Positions 45,482 to 56,190 of a stretch of DNA of 64,000 bases are shown here, in pieces. The position numbers and the translations under genes were made by a program. The notes under the pieces are model-generated. The model did no database searches. It saw nothing but the letters and a program-made list of their open reading frames with translations, and had not been told where the DNA came from. Positions within the stretch are counted from its first letter, which is position 1; the number at the start of each line of letters is the position of its first letter. The DNA is from JAEUQQ01 sp963697285 (GTDB lineage Bacteria; Acidobacteriota; Vicinamibacteria; Vicinamibacterales; JAFNAJ01), in assembly GCA_963697285.1 (NCBI GenBank), contig CAVONI010000011.1, forward strand, positions 1,178,001 through 1,242,000, in the 5' to 3' direction.

Positions 45482-47641
45482 CTAGAACTGCACGTGGAGC
45501 TCGGCGACGACCTGGCGTTTGATGATGTCGCCGAAGATGTGGTACAGCGCATCCTCGTTGAACAGGTTGTTCACCTTCAGCGACGTGACCAGCTTGTCGC
45601 CGCGCCACTTGAGGCCGACCGAGCCGTTGACGATCGTCAGGGCCTTGGTGGTGCCGTTGTACCGCGCGTCGAGCACGTCCTGCCAGAATGCCTCGTCCTG
45701 GTAGTTCACCGAGACGCTGCCCATCAGGCGTGCACCACCGTAGCTGATGCCGGCATTGAAGCGATTGGTCGGCGGCAGGTTGGTCTCCGTGAGCGGAAAG
45801 CCGTCGGTCACGGGCTCGGCCTGGTACGAGTAGTTCGCGAACGCCGACGTGGACCGCGTCAGCATCACGTCGACGCCGAGTTCGAGGCCCTTGTCCTTCT
45901 GCTTGCCAAGGTTCTCGTAGCTGAACTCCGACGGCAGGCCCTGGCCCGGGCCGAACGCGCCGGTGAGGATGAGCAGGTCGAGCACCACCGGCGGCAGCGG
46001 CCATCCGGGCGGGGGCGCCGACGACCGGTACGACGCCACCTGGCGGAAGAAGATCGGGTTGGTCACGATGTTGTAGTAGACCGCCGCCGACACCGTGGCA
46101 CGGCGGGCAATCACCGCCGAGTAGCCGATCTCGTAGGCCGTCATTTCTTCCTGCGACAGGGTTTCGTTGCCGACGGCACTCACCGGGAACCTGTACACGC
46201 GCCCGGCAAGCGCGGGGTTGATCAGCCCGAGGTCGAGTTCGTTGATGATGGCCGTCTCGAGGTAGTTGTTCACGAGCGAGGGGGCACGGAACGCGCGGTT
46301 GAACGACACGCGGAACGTCTGGTCGGCGACCGGCTTGAACATCAGCGTCGTACGCGGCGAGAAGACCCAGTCCTCGACCGAGTCGAACTTGTCGACGCGA
46401 CCGCCGATGATCCAGCGGAACTTCTCGCTCAGGAAGATCTCGTCCTGGATGTAGCCGCCGCCCTCGTTCCGATCGTTCTGTCGCGGTGCGAGCGAGAGGT
46501 CGAAGTTGTTGCGGCGGTAGTTGCCGCCGTAGCTGACCACGTTGCGCGTGCCGAGGGTGACGACGTTGCCGAACTCGATGTCGTAGGTCTTGTTCTTGAA
46601 GATGAACTCGATGGGCTGGCCGTTGACGTCGTAGGCGAGCAGGTTCGTGGCGTTGCCGTCGAGGATGTTCGTGAAGAAGTTGAGCTTCAGCGCACCCCGG
46701 CTGTAGTTGACCTTGGCGTACGCCATGGTCGTGCCGCTCTCCATGTCGAACGGCCCGATCCCCGTGTGGATCATGCCCTCGGTGCCCGCGACGCCGCCAC
46801 CGAAGACGATCTTCTGGCGCCCGTCGGGATGGTCGTAGTCCACGCGCAGGTCGAACTTCGGCTGCGTCGTGCCCTGGTTCTTGAAGGCGGGGTACGGCGT
46901 GTTGTACTGGTTGGGGATGGTGCCCGTGGGGCGCGCGAACGCGTCCTGCGTCGAGCCGCCGCCCGACACCTTGTAGGCCCAGCGCTCGTTGACGGCCTGC
47001 GCCCACGATCCCCCGATCGAGAACAGCGTCCCGGCGCCCTCCTCGGCGTCGTCGGTGTCGCGCTCGAAGGTGCCGGCGCTCATCGTGAACGAGCCGCCCG
47101 CGATCTCGCGCGGCGACTTGGTGATCACGTTGATCACGCCCGACATGGCGCTGGCGCCCCACACGGCCGAGGCCGGTCCGCGGATGACCTCGATCTGCTT
47201 GATCTCGTTCATGTTCACCGGGAGGAAGTCCCACGCGATGAACCCGAAGAAATCCTGGTAGAGGCTGCGGCCGTCCATCAGCGCCAGCTGCGACGTCGAG
47301 AGTGTCGACGAGGCACCCCGGCTCGTGATGTTGATGTCGCGCGCCGAGGTCTGCGTGACGTTCACGCCGGGCACCGAACGCAACAGGTCGCCGTACGTCT
47401 GCGCCGGGGTGTTGGCGATCGACTGGCTCGAGATGAGCGACACCGTCGCCGGCGCGTTCACGAGCCGCTGCTCGGTACGGGTCGCCGTGACCACGACCTG
47501 CTCCTCGTAGGTCGGGGGCTGCTCGGCCGGCGGCTGCGCCTCGGGCGCCTTCGGGTCCTGGGGGGCGGGGGCGGGCTGCGCGGCGGCCACGACGGCCGAC
47601 AGGACGAGCAATCCGGTGAACGACAACACACGTGTGCGCAT
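45482..47641 (-). CDS. TonB-dependent outer-membrane receptor
   Basis: 719 aa from ATG 47641 (MRTRVLSFTGLLVLSAVVAA), a clear signal peptide. After a Pro/Ala/Glu linker comes the TonB-box region EEQVVVTATRTEQRLVNAP, then the plug (SLISSQSIANTPAQTYGDLL, DGRSLYQDFFGF, GPASAVWGASAMSGVINVIT). The barrel includes RFRVSFNRAFRAPSLVNNYL-like strands and ends VVAELHVQF with the C-terminal Phe. Cobalamin/siderophore-type receptor; the cargo cannot be read from the sequence. It stands alone, with no TonB/ExbBD nearby. Confidence 0.93.
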   Translation of the reverse strand: MRTRVLSFTGLLVLSAVVAAAQPAPAPQDPKAPEAQPPAEQPPTYEEQVVVTATRTEQRLVNAPATVSLISSQSIANTPAQTYGDLLRSVPGVNVTQTSARDINITSRGASSTLSTSQLALMDGRSLYQDFFGFIAWDFLPVNMNEIKQIEVIRGPASAVWGASAMSGVINVITKSPREIAGGSFTMSAGTFERDTDDAEEGAGTLFSIGGSWAQAVNERWAYKVSGGGSTQDAFARPTGTIPNQYNTPYPAFKNQGTTQPKFDLRVDYDHPDGRQKIVFGGGVAGTEGMIHTGIGPFDMESGTTMAYAKVNYSRGALKLNFFTNILDGNATNLLAYDVNGQPIEFIFKNKTYDIEFGNVVTLGTRNVVSYGGNYRRNNFDLSLAPRQNDRNEGGGYIQDEIFLSEKFRWIIGGRVDKFDSVEDWVFSPRTTLMFKPVADQTFRVSFNRAFRAPSLVNNYLETAIINELDLGLINPALAGRVYRFPVSAVGNETLSQEEMTAYEIGYSAVIARRATVSAAVYYNIVTNPIFFRQVASYRSSAPPPGWPLPPVVLDLLILTGAFGPGQGLPSEFSYENLGKQKDKGLELGVDVMLTRSTSAFANYSYQAEPVTDGFPLTETNLPPTNRFNAGISYGGARLMGSVSVNYQDEAFWQDVLDARYNGTTKALTIVNGSVGLKWRGDKLVTSLKVNNLFNEDALYHIFGDIIKRQVVAELHVQF

Positions 47642-47890
47642 GGCGCAGCCTCGAAACGGTCGGGAACGGCCTGCGCGGCACCACGAGCGTGGGGACATCG
47701 CGATGGTGCAGACCACGGGTGAATGAACTTGTGTCGGATGCGGTATACCACAGCGCGCCGCGCCGGCTCAACAGCGATTCCTCGCCGTCGCGGCCGCAGG
47801 CCGACGCCCGGGGCCGCGCGAGGCGTGTTACCCTGCTGGCTTCGGATCGTCCAGTCGCACGACGGCGTCACACAGGCGTCCGGATCTCCA

Positions 47891-48847
47891 GTGGCCTCAA
47901 CGCACTATTACAGTCAGCACGCGCACCAGTTGAAGACCGACCTGAGCCGCGCCGTGCCGCGCGACGCGCTCAAGACGCTGCATCGCCGTTCTGCGGCACG
48001 GCACTTCGTCGGCACCGCGCGGCAGTTCCTGCTGCTGGCCGCCTGCTCGTGGGCGCTCCTCACCATCGCATCGCCCTGGGTGTGGATCCCGCTGGCCGTG
48101 GTCCAGGGCTTCACGGTGTTCAACTTCACCGTCCTGCTCCACGAGGTCGTCCACAGCACGATCTTCGCGCGCCGGCGTGCGCGCGCTGAACGCCTGCTGG
48201 GCTTCCTGTACGCCATCCCCTCGGGCATCTCGCCGACGCAGTTCACGCGGTGGCACCTCGACCACCATGCCGAACTCGGCTCCGACGAACACGATCCCAA
48301 GCGACATCACCTGTCGCCGAAGACGAACTGGCGGATCGTGAAGGCGCTCTACATGACCCCCGCGCTGTTTCCCATCTACTTCCGCGCGGCTCGGGCGGAG
48401 TCATCGACCTACCCGCCGGAGGTGCAGGCCCGGATCAGGCGGGAGCGCCTGCTGTCGATGGCTGCGCACCTGTCGGTCCTGGCCACCTTCTGGATCGTGT
48501 TCGGGTTCGCGGCGGCCCTCCGCGCCTACATCGTCCCGGTGTTCTTCGTCTTCCCCATCGCGTTCACCCTCAACCGCCTCGGCCAGCATTACGACATCGA
48601 TCCCACCGATCCGGCGAAATGGGGTTCGCTGCTGCGCAGCCACTGGTTCTGGAACGCCGTGTTCCTGAACTCGAACCTGCACCTCGAGCACCACTACTTC
48701 CCCGGCGTGCCGTACTACCGCCTTCCTGCGCTGCAGCGCGAGTTGCTGCCCTTCTACGCGCGGCGCGGCATGCGCTGGCAGCATTACCGCGGGCTCCTGT
48801 GGGGCTGGTTCGTCGAGAACAGGGCCCCGCACACCGACTGGCACTGA
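47891..48847 (+). CDS. Membrane fatty-acid desaturase
   Basis: 318 aa from GTG 47891 (ASTHYYSQHAHQLKTDLSR after Met); the open frame extends upstream but without family similarity. Three histidine boxes that bind the diiron site: HEVVHST (about residue 84), HLDHHAELG (about 122) and HLEHHYFPGVPYY (about 276). Four membrane segments sit in pairs around them (LLLAACSWALLTIASPWVWI, LSVLATFWIVFGFAAALRAY). Oxygen-dependent desaturase of acyl lipids. It is followed 59 bp later by a truncated globin gene, which might relate to oxygen. Confidence 0.88.
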   Translation: MASTHYYSQHAHQLKTDLSRAVPRDALKTLHRRSAARHFVGTARQFLLLAACSWALLTIASPWVWIPLAVVQGFTVFNFTVLLHEVVHSTIFARRRARAERLLGFLYAIPSGISPTQFTRWHLDHHAELGSDEHDPKRHHLSPKTNWRIVKALYMTPALFPIYFRAARAESSTYPPEVQARIRRERLLSMAAHLSVLATFWIVFGFAAALRAYIVPVFFVFPIAFTLNRLGQHYDIDPTDPAKWGSLLRSHWFWNAVFLNSNLHLEHHYFPGVPYYRLPALQRELLPFYARRGMRWQHYRGLLWGWFVENRAPHTDWH

Positions 48848-48906
48848 ACCCTCAGCTCGTGTTCGGGGTGGCGTCGCCTCCCCGCACGCGCGCAACGGCC
48901 ACCACC

Positions 48907-49293
48907 ATGACAACGACCCCATTGCCCGACGAGCAGGTGTTCGCACGCATCGGCGAAGACGGGTTCGCACGGCTCGTGCGTGCGTTCTACGCGCAGGTGC
49001 CGGGCGACGATCTGCTCGGCCCCCTGTATCCCGCCGACGACATGGCCGGCGCCGAGCAGCGCCTGCGCGACTTCCTGGTGTTCCGCTTCGGCGGGCCGCA
49101 GCGCTACGTCGAACAGCGCGGTCATCCGCGCCTGCGCATGCGACACGCGGCCTTTCCTGTCGGCCAGGCCCATCGCGATCGATGGGTGGCGTTGATGGAC
49201 CACGCGCTCGACGAAGCGGCCCTGCCCGCCGAAGCGACGGCGGTCCTCAAACCCTTCTTCGCCGACGTCGCCACGTTCCTGCGCAACCGCTAA
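48907..49293 (+). CDS. Truncated hemoglobin (2/2 globin)
   Basis: 128 aa from ATG 48907. Matches group II truncated globins: FARIGEDGFARLVRAFYAQV, PADDMAGAEQRLRDFLVFRF, GGPQRYVEQRGHPRLRMRHA (proximal His in the LRMRHA region, preceded by the RGHPRLR loop), RWVALMDHALDEAALP. Such globins bind O2 or NO. Same strand as the desaturase, 59 bp apart, so likely one transcript. Confidence 0.88.
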   Translation: MTTTPLPDEQVFARIGEDGFARLVRAFYAQVPGDDLLGPLYPADDMAGAEQRLRDFLVFRFGGPQRYVEQRGHPRLRMRHAAFPVGQAHRDRWVALMDHALDEAALPAEATAVLKPFFADVATFLRNR

Positions 49294-49312
49294 CGGGGAT
49301 ACAATCCGGGCT

Positions 49313-49747
49313 GTGAGCACCACGCCTTCGACGCCCGCAGCCTCCCAGGGCCAGAACTCCCCTGCGCGCCGGTCGGTCGGTGCGCGGCTGCGACGCGGCA
49401 TCCTCGTACTCCTCGTGGTGGCGGTGGTCGGGTTCGCGCTCTACACGTGGGCGACGCTCAACTTCGTGTACTCGGATGGCGACCGCGCCGGCTACGTGCA
49501 GAAGTTCTCGAGGAAGGGATGGATCTGCAAGACGTGGGAAGGTGAGCTGGCGATGGTGAACCTCCCCGGCCAGCCCGCGGAGATCTTCACGTTCACCGTG
49601 CGCGAGGACGCGGTCGCCGGGCAGATCTCGTCGGCCATGGGCCAGCGTCTGGCCCTCACCTACGAATACCACCCCGGCGTGCCCACGTCGTGTTTCGGCG
49701 AGACCAACTACTACGTCGTGGGCGTCAAGGTCGTGCCGGGGCCCTGA
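49313..49747 (+). CDS. Conserved membrane-anchored hypothetical protein
   Basis: 144 aa from GTG 49313. One N-terminal membrane helix (ILVLLVVAVVGFALYTWATL, residues about 30-50), then a small extracytoplasmic domain (SRKGWICKTWEGELAMVNLP, FTFTVREDAVAGQISSAMGQ, YEYHPGVPTSCFGETNYYVV) with two cysteines that could pair. I recognise the shape as a conserved uncharacterised family, but no function is known. It starts 20 bp after the globin. Confidence 0.75.
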   Translation: MSTTPSTPAASQGQNSPARRSVGARLRRGILVLLVVAVVGFALYTWATLNFVYSDGDRAGYVQKFSRKGWICKTWEGELAMVNLPGQPAEIFTFTVREDAVAGQISSAMGQRLALTYEYHPGVPTSCFGETNYYVVGVKVVPGP

Positions 49748-49805
49748 CCCGGTCCAACGGTCGCGCTGCGCCGCACGCAGGTGCCGTGTACAATCTTCGG
49801 CACCC

Positions 49806-51179
49806 ATGAAGATCTGTGCGAACATCCTCGAGGCCATCGGCCAGACGCCCCTCGTCCGCATCAACCGCATCACGAGGGACGTCGTTCCCGCCACCGTCCT
49901 GGCCAAGATCGAAACGGTCAACCCGGGCAATTCGATCAAGGACCGCATGGCGGTCAAGATGATCGAAGACGCCGAGCGCGACGGGCGGCTGAAGCCTGGC
50001 GGCACGATCATCGAGGGCACCTCGGGCAACACCGGCATGGGCCTGGCCATTGCCGCCATCGTCAAGGGCTACAAGTGCGTCTTCACGACCACCGACAAGC
50101 AGTCGAAGGAGAAGGCTGACGCCCTCAAGGCGTTCGGCGCCGAAGTCATCGTGTGCCCGACGAACGTCGACCCCGAGGATCCGCGGTCGTACTACTCGGT
50201 GTCGTCGCGGCTCGAACGCGAGATCCCGAACAGCTGGAAGGCGAACCAGTACGACAACCCGTCGAACGCACTCGCCCATTACGAGCAGACAGGCCCGGAG
50301 ATCTGGGACCAGACCGACGGCCGCATCACGCATCTCGTCGTGGGTGTCGGCACCGGCGGCACGATCTCGGGGACGGGGAAGTACCTGAAGGAACGCAATC
50401 CCGCCATCCAGGTCTGGGGCATCGATACGTACGGGTCGGTCTTCAAGAAGTACAAGGAGACCGGCGTCTTCGACAAGAACGAGATCTACCCGTACGTCAC
50501 CGAGGGCATCGGCGAGGACTTCCTGCCCGACAACGTCGACTTCTCGGTGATCGATCACTTCGAGAAGGTGACCGACAAGGACGCCGCACTGATGACGCGG
50601 CGGATTGCGCGCGAAGAAGGTATCTTCGCCGGCAACTCCGCGGGATCGGCGATGGCCGGACTCCTGCAACTCCGCGATCGCTTCACGGCCGACGACATCG
50701 TGGTCGTGATCTTCCACGACCACGGGTCGCGGTACCTCGGGAAGATGTACAACGACGACTGGATGCGCGCGAAGGGTTACGTGGATCGGTCGGGCCTGAC
50801 CGCGCGCGATCTCGTGGCCGGGCGTGCGCCTAGCGCGTTAATCACCGTGACCGTGGCGGATACCGTCGGACGCGCCGCGCACCTGATGACCGAACACGAC
50901 GTGTCGCAGATTCCCGTCACGGCAGACGGCCGCATCGTCGGCGCGATCAGCGAGACCCGCTTGTTCGGCGCCATCGTCGGCGATCCGCAGGTGCGGACGC
51001 ACGATGTCGTGACGATCATGGAGCCCGCGTTCCCATTCGTCGACATCTCGACGTCGGTCGATGCCCTGGCGTCCATGCTGAGTGCCGAGAATCCCGCTGT
51101 GCTCGTGCGCGATTTCAAGAGCGACGCCACCTTCATCATCACGCGCTCGGACGTGATTGCGGCCCTCGCCCCCGCCTGA
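49806..51179 (+). CDS. PLP-dependent cystathionine beta-synthase/cysteine synthase with C-terminal CBS pair
   Basis: 457 aa. Fold-type II PLP domain (1-320): ICANILEAIGQTPLVRINRI, the PLP lysine in VNPGNSIKDRMAVKMIEDAE, the phosphate loop GTSGNTGMGLAIA, VGVGTGGTISGTGKYLKERN, and DIVVVIFHDHGSRYLGKMYN typical of CBS rather than CysK. The C-terminal 130 residues are two CBS motifs (TVADTVGRAAHLMTEHDVSQ, ISTSVDALASMLSAENPAVL), usually adenosyl-nucleotide sensors. The reaction is condensation of serine with homocysteine or of O-acetylserine with sulfide. No cystathionine lyase is adjacent. Cytosolic. Confidence 0.9.
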   Translation: MKICANILEAIGQTPLVRINRITRDVVPATVLAKIETVNPGNSIKDRMAVKMIEDAERDGRLKPGGTIIEGTSGNTGMGLAIAAIVKGYKCVFTTTDKQSKEKADALKAFGAEVIVCPTNVDPEDPRSYYSVSSRLEREIPNSWKANQYDNPSNALAHYEQTGPEIWDQTDGRITHLVVGVGTGGTISGTGKYLKERNPAIQVWGIDTYGSVFKKYKETGVFDKNEIYPYVTEGIGEDFLPDNVDFSVIDHFEKVTDKDAALMTRRIAREEGIFAGNSAGSAMAGLLQLRDRFTADDIVVVIFHDHGSRYLGKMYNDDWMRAKGYVDRSGLTARDLVAGRAPSALITVTVADTVGRAAHLMTEHDVSQIPVTADGRIVGAISETRLFGAIVGDPQVRTHDVVTIMEPAFPFVDISTSVDALASMLSAENPAVLVRDFKSDATFIITRSDVIAALAPA

Positions 51180-51532
51180 TCGGTGTCGGGCCGGAGCGGG
51201 ACTACACCTGACGTCCGGGCCGCACTGGGGTGCGGCCCCTGCACCCGCGGCCCCTGCACCTGCGGCCCCTGCATGCGCACGGTCAGGGCATTCGACGCAG
51301 GCATCCCGACACAGGCCAGGCCCACGGATGCCACGGCCGATGTGTAGGGGCGGCTCCCCAGAGCCGCCCGTTCCTCCCACACCACGCGCCCTGCCCGGTC
51401 GTGGGACGCGGTGTCCGGAAGCGAACATCTGCCGTCCCTCTCTCGTCACATCCGCACGACCTAACCTCCGTAGCCACAACCGCTTAGCCGCGTTGCGTCG
51501 CGGTGGCACGCGAGTTGGTCCTTCGACCTGCC
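51180..51532. repeat. Intergenic repeat cluster (GC palindromes, 15-bp tandem)
   Basis: 51218-51244 is the GGGCCGCACTGGGGTGCGGC hairpin also found at 39477. 51233-51275 contains tandem units of GCGGCCCCTGCACCT (about three copies). 51341-51369 is the GGGCGGCTC / GAGCCGCCC hairpin also found at 39417. The remainder holds the promoter of the efflux operon. Confidence 0.65.
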
Positions 51533-52786
51533 ATGGACATCGCGCGTCCCGACCTTCCCGCCCGCAAAAGGCGACGCCGGATCATCATCGGCGCCGTGGT
51601 TCTCGCCGTCACCGCTGGTGCCGGGGTGGCGCTGTGGCGTCTCGAACCCGCGGCGCCGTCGGTGGACGCCGGCACGATGTGGATCGACACGGTGAAGCGG
51701 GGCGAACTCGTGCGCGACGTGCGCGGCATCGGGACCCTGGTCCCTGAAGACATCCGCTGGATTCCGGCGGTCACCGACGGGCGTGTCGAGCGGATCGTCG
51801 TGCACCCCGGCACCGTGGTGAAGGCCGACACCGTCGTGCTCGAGCTGTCGAACGACGAACTGCAGCTGTCGATGCTCGACGCCGAATCGCAGTATCGATC
51901 GGCCGAGGCACAACTCGCCGAGGCTCGCGCCCGCATCGAGGCCACCCGGCTCGACCAGGAAGCCAGTGCCGCACGCGTCGCCTCGGAGGCGCGGCAGGCA
52001 CGCCTGCGCGCGAACGCCGAAGCCGAGCTCTCGAAGGAGGGCCTCATCGCGGCGCTGAACGCCAACCTGTCGAGGGCCGCGGCCGACGAGCTCGAGAACC
52101 GCAGTCGGATCGAGCAGGAGCGCCTCCGTATCAACACCGGATCGATCGACGCCCAGATTGCCGTGGCGCGCGCCACCGTCGAGCAGCGACGTGCCGTCGC
52201 CGACCTCCGGCGCACGCAGGTGGGGGCGTTGCGGGTGAGGGCGGGCATCGACGGTGTGCTGCAACAGGTGCCCGTCGAAGTCGGGCAGCGCGTCACGCCC
52301 GGAACGAACCTGGCGCGCGTCGCCGAGCCGTCGCGCCTGAAGGCCGTGATTCGCGTGCCGGAGACCCTCGCGAAGGACATCACGCTCGGACTGCCCTGCA
52401 AGGTCGACACGCGCAACGGGATCGTCGAAGGCCGGGTCGCGCGCGTGGATCCCGCGGTGCAGGCCGGGACCGTCGCGGTCGACATCGCCCTGACAGGGCC
52501 GCTCGCGCGCGGCGCGCGGCCCGACCTCACGGTCGACGGCACGATTGAACTCGAGCGCCTGCGCGACGTCCTCTCTGTCGGTCGCCCCGCGCAGGCCACG
52601 GAGAACGCGACACTCGGGCTGTTCGTCGTTGATCCCTCGACGCAGATCGCCACGCGGACCACCGTCCAGCTCGGGCGCGCGTCGGTGAACCAGGTCGAGG
52701 TGCGCAGCGGCCTGCGTGAAGGCGACCGCGTGATCCTGTCAGACACGTCGAGTTGGGACGCGGTGAATCGGCTGCGGCTCAAGTGA
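51533..52786 (+). CDS. MacA/HlyD-type periplasmic adaptor of an ABC efflux system
   Basis: 417 aa from ATG 51533 (MDIARPDLPARKRRRRIIIG). Membrane anchor IIIGAVVLAVTAGAGVALWR, then the lipoyl-like half (VRDVRGIGTLVPEDIRWIPA, GRVERIVVHPGTVVKADTVV), a long coiled coil (residues about 110-225, from DAESQYRSAEAQLAEARARI to VARATVEQRRAVADL) and the second lipoyl half (VRAGIDGVLQQVPVEVGQRV), then a beta barrel. It bridges the inner-membrane permease to an outer-membrane channel. First gene of an operon with the ATPase and permease that follow. Confidence 0.9.
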   Translation: MDIARPDLPARKRRRRIIIGAVVLAVTAGAGVALWRLEPAAPSVDAGTMWIDTVKRGELVRDVRGIGTLVPEDIRWIPAVTDGRVERIVVHPGTVVKADTVVLELSNDELQLSMLDAESQYRSAEAQLAEARARIEATRLDQEASAARVASEARQARLRANAEAELSKEGLIAALNANLSRAAADELENRSRIEQERLRINTGSIDAQIAVARATVEQRRAVADLRRTQVGALRVRAGIDGVLQQVPVEVGQRVTPGTNLARVAEPSRLKAVIRVPETLAKDITLGLPCKVDTRNGIVEGRVARVDPAVQAGTVAVDIALTGPLARGARPDLTVDGTIELERLRDVLSVGRPAQATENATLGLFVVDPSTQIATRTTVQLGRASVNQVEVRSGLREGDRVILSDTSSWDAVNRLRLK

Positions 52787-52836
52787 CGGCCACACGGGCC
52801 ACCTCCAACGGACACGACTCGAAGGAACGAGACACC

Positions 52837-53549
<713 letters not shown>

Positions 53550-53553
<4 letters not shown>

Positions 53554-56051
53554 TGGGCAGCCTGCTGCAGGACGTCAGGATCGGCGCCCGCCGGCTCGTG
53601 AACGCGCCGGGGTTCACGCTGCTCGTCGTGCTGACGTTCGCTCTGGGCATCGGTGCGAACACCGCGCTGTTCACGATGTTCGACCGCGTGATCATGCGGC
53701 CATTGCCGGTCAGGGATCCCGATCGCCTCGTGATGCTGCACGCGCCCGGGCCCAACCGCGGCCTCATGGCGGCCAACAAGTCTGAACCGACACCGATGTC
53801 GTACCCGATGGTGAAGGACTTCCGCGACCGGGCCACCGACTTCTCGGGCGTGTTCGGCTATTTCAGCGCACCCGTCCATCTCGCGGTGGGTGAACAGCCC
53901 GAACGCGTCGACGCGGAACTGGTGACCGGCACCTACTTCGAGGTCCTCGGCGTGCAGGCCGCGCGCGGACGTCTGATCGGCCGTGGCGACGAGGAGACGC
54001 CGATGGGGCATCCTGTCGTGGTCCTCGGCCACGCGTATTGGCTGCGCCGGTTCGCGGGCGACTCGTCGGTCATCGGCACGTCGGTGAGCATCAACGCGCT
54101 GCCGATGCAGGTCATTGGCGTGGCGCCGCCCGGTTTCAGGGGAACCGAGGTCGGCCGTGATCCGGCCGTCTACATCCCCGTCGCGATGAAGGCGCAGATC
54201 ACGCCGACGTGGGACATGCTGAACGACCGGCGCGCGTACTGGATGACGGCCATGGCCCGCCTGCGCGACGGCGTGTCGGTGGAACAGGCGACAGCCAGCG
54301 CCAACGTGCTGTATCACCAGCTCATCACGCAGGACCTCGCGGCGATGACGAACGTCACCGAGACGTTCAAGACGCGGTTTCTCGCCAAGAAGCTCCTGCT
54401 CCCGAGCGCACGCTCGGGCGCGTCGGGCTTCCGCGAACAGACGGCGACCCCGTTGCGCATCCTGGTGACGACGGCGGGGCTCGTGCTGCTCGTGGCGTGC
54501 CTCAACGTGGCCAACCTGCTGTTCGTGCGCGCCACCCGGCGGCAGAAGGAGATCGCGGTGCGCCTCTCGCTGGGCGCCGGACGTGGCCGCCTGGTGCGGC
54601 AACTGGTGGTCGAGGGCGCCTTGCTGTCGTTCCTGGGCGCCGTGGCCGGGCTGGGCGTCGCGAGCCTGACGTTGCCGCTGCTGATCGGCCTGTTGCCCGA
54701 TCCGGATCTGCAGCGGGCCATGTCGGCGGGCGTGGACGGGCGCATGCTGCTGTTCGCCACCGGGGCCGGCCTGTCGTGCGTGTTGTTCTCGGCCGTCTTG
54801 CCGGCCTGGCAAGCCACGCGGGTCTCGCTGACGCCGAGCCTGCGCGAGGGTTCGGGTGCAACCGCGGCCGGGGGGCACCGCCTCCGCACGGGCCTCGTGG
54901 TGGCGCAGGTGGCGCTGTCGCTCGCGCTCGTCTTCGGCGCCGGCCTGCTCGTGCGCACGCTCTCGCTGCTCGCCAATGCGTCACCCGGCTTCGAGGTCTC
55001 GCGCCTGCTCGCCTTTTCGGTCAACCCGGCCCTGTCGGGCTACCCGAACGATCAGCGCCGCCAGATCTTCGACCGCATCATCGAACAGGTGCGCAATGTC
55101 CCCGAGGTCGCGCGGGTCGGATCGGCACAGGAGCCGATCCTGGCCGACTCGACATCCCAGAGCACGATCATCATCGACGGGTACGAGCCGAGTCCCGACG
55201 AGAGCATGAACCCGATCTTCAACACGGTCACGCCCGACTTCTTCAGCGCGATCGGGGCGACGCTCATCGCCGGCCGGACATTCGACGGCCGCGACACGCT
55301 CGAGGGCGCCCGGGTGATGGTCGTCAACGAGAACTTCGCCCGTCACTACTTCAAGGGGGAATCGGCGCTGGGCAAGCGCGTGCGCTACGCGCGCGAGAGC
55401 GACAAGCCGTTCGAGATCGTGGGCGTCGTCTCGAACTTCAGGCATAGCAACCTGCGCGAGGATCCGAGCGCGCGCATGGTGTTCCAGCACTACGCGCAGG
55501 TTACCGACCTGAACAGCATGACGTTCTACGCGCGCATCCGCGCCTCCGAGGCCAACGCCGCCATCGCGCTGCGGGAAGCGGTCAGGCGCGTGGATCCCGC
55601 GCTGCCCCTCTACGACGTGCGGACGATGGAGGAGCAACGCAACGTCTCGATCTTCTCGGAGCACACCAGCGCCGTCCTGGCCGCGGCGTTCGCGGCACTC
55701 GCCATGCTGCTGGCCGCCATCGGCCTTTATGGGACGCTGAGCTACGGCGTGGCGCAACGCGTCCGTGAGATTGGGGTTCGCCTCGCGCTCGGCGCCGAGC
55801 CCCGCGCCATCGTCCAGATGATCGCGCGGCAGGCCGCGTGGGTCGTGGCAGGCGGGCTCGCGCTGGGCATCCCTGTCGCGTACGGCGTGGCGCGGCTCGT
55901 GCAGTCGCAGTTGTTCGGCGTGCCGGCGTTCGACCCGCTCGTCGCGGCGAGCACCGTCGGCGTCCTGATCGTCGCCGCGGCGCTGGCGGCGTACATCCCC
56001 GCGTTGCGCGCGGCGCGGGTCGATCCGGCGCAGACGCTGCGTTGCGAGTAG
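53550..56051 (+). CDS. Duplicated MacB/FtsX-type ABC permease
   Basis: 833 aa (GTG 53550; ATG 53553 is one codon later). Two MacB_PCD-FtsX halves in one chain: membrane helix FTLLVVLTFALGIGANTALF, large periplasmic domain (about 50-280), three helices (ATPLRILVTTAGLVLLVACL, VEGALLSFLGAVAGLGVASL), a second periplasmic domain (about 450-670, VTPDFFSAIGATLIAGRTFD) and three final helices (VLAAAFAALAMLLAAIGLYG to VLIVAAALAAYIPALRAARV). This doubled form is typical of the acidobacterial orphan-permease (ADOP) type; here an ATPase and adaptor are present. Likely extrudes antibiotics, peptides or lipids. Confidence 0.9.
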
Positions 56052-56190
56052 GGGCCCGGTGTCGCCGTGCAGGTGCAGGGGCCGCACCCCCGCCTGCCCT
56101 GAGCCTGTCGAAGGGTGCGACCCGCGCGCCCGGCCCGGGACGATGCAAGGTCTCGTCGCGCCATCCAGCCACCCTATACTTGCTGCCGTG
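56052..56190. repeat. Short intergenic repeat-containing spacer
   Basis: Holds GTGCAGGGGCCGCACCCC, a partial copy of the GC hairpin, and the dispersed CCCTGAGCCTGTCGAAGGG motif. Sits between the permease and the regulator gene, so co-transcription is possible but could be damped here. Confidence 0.5.
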
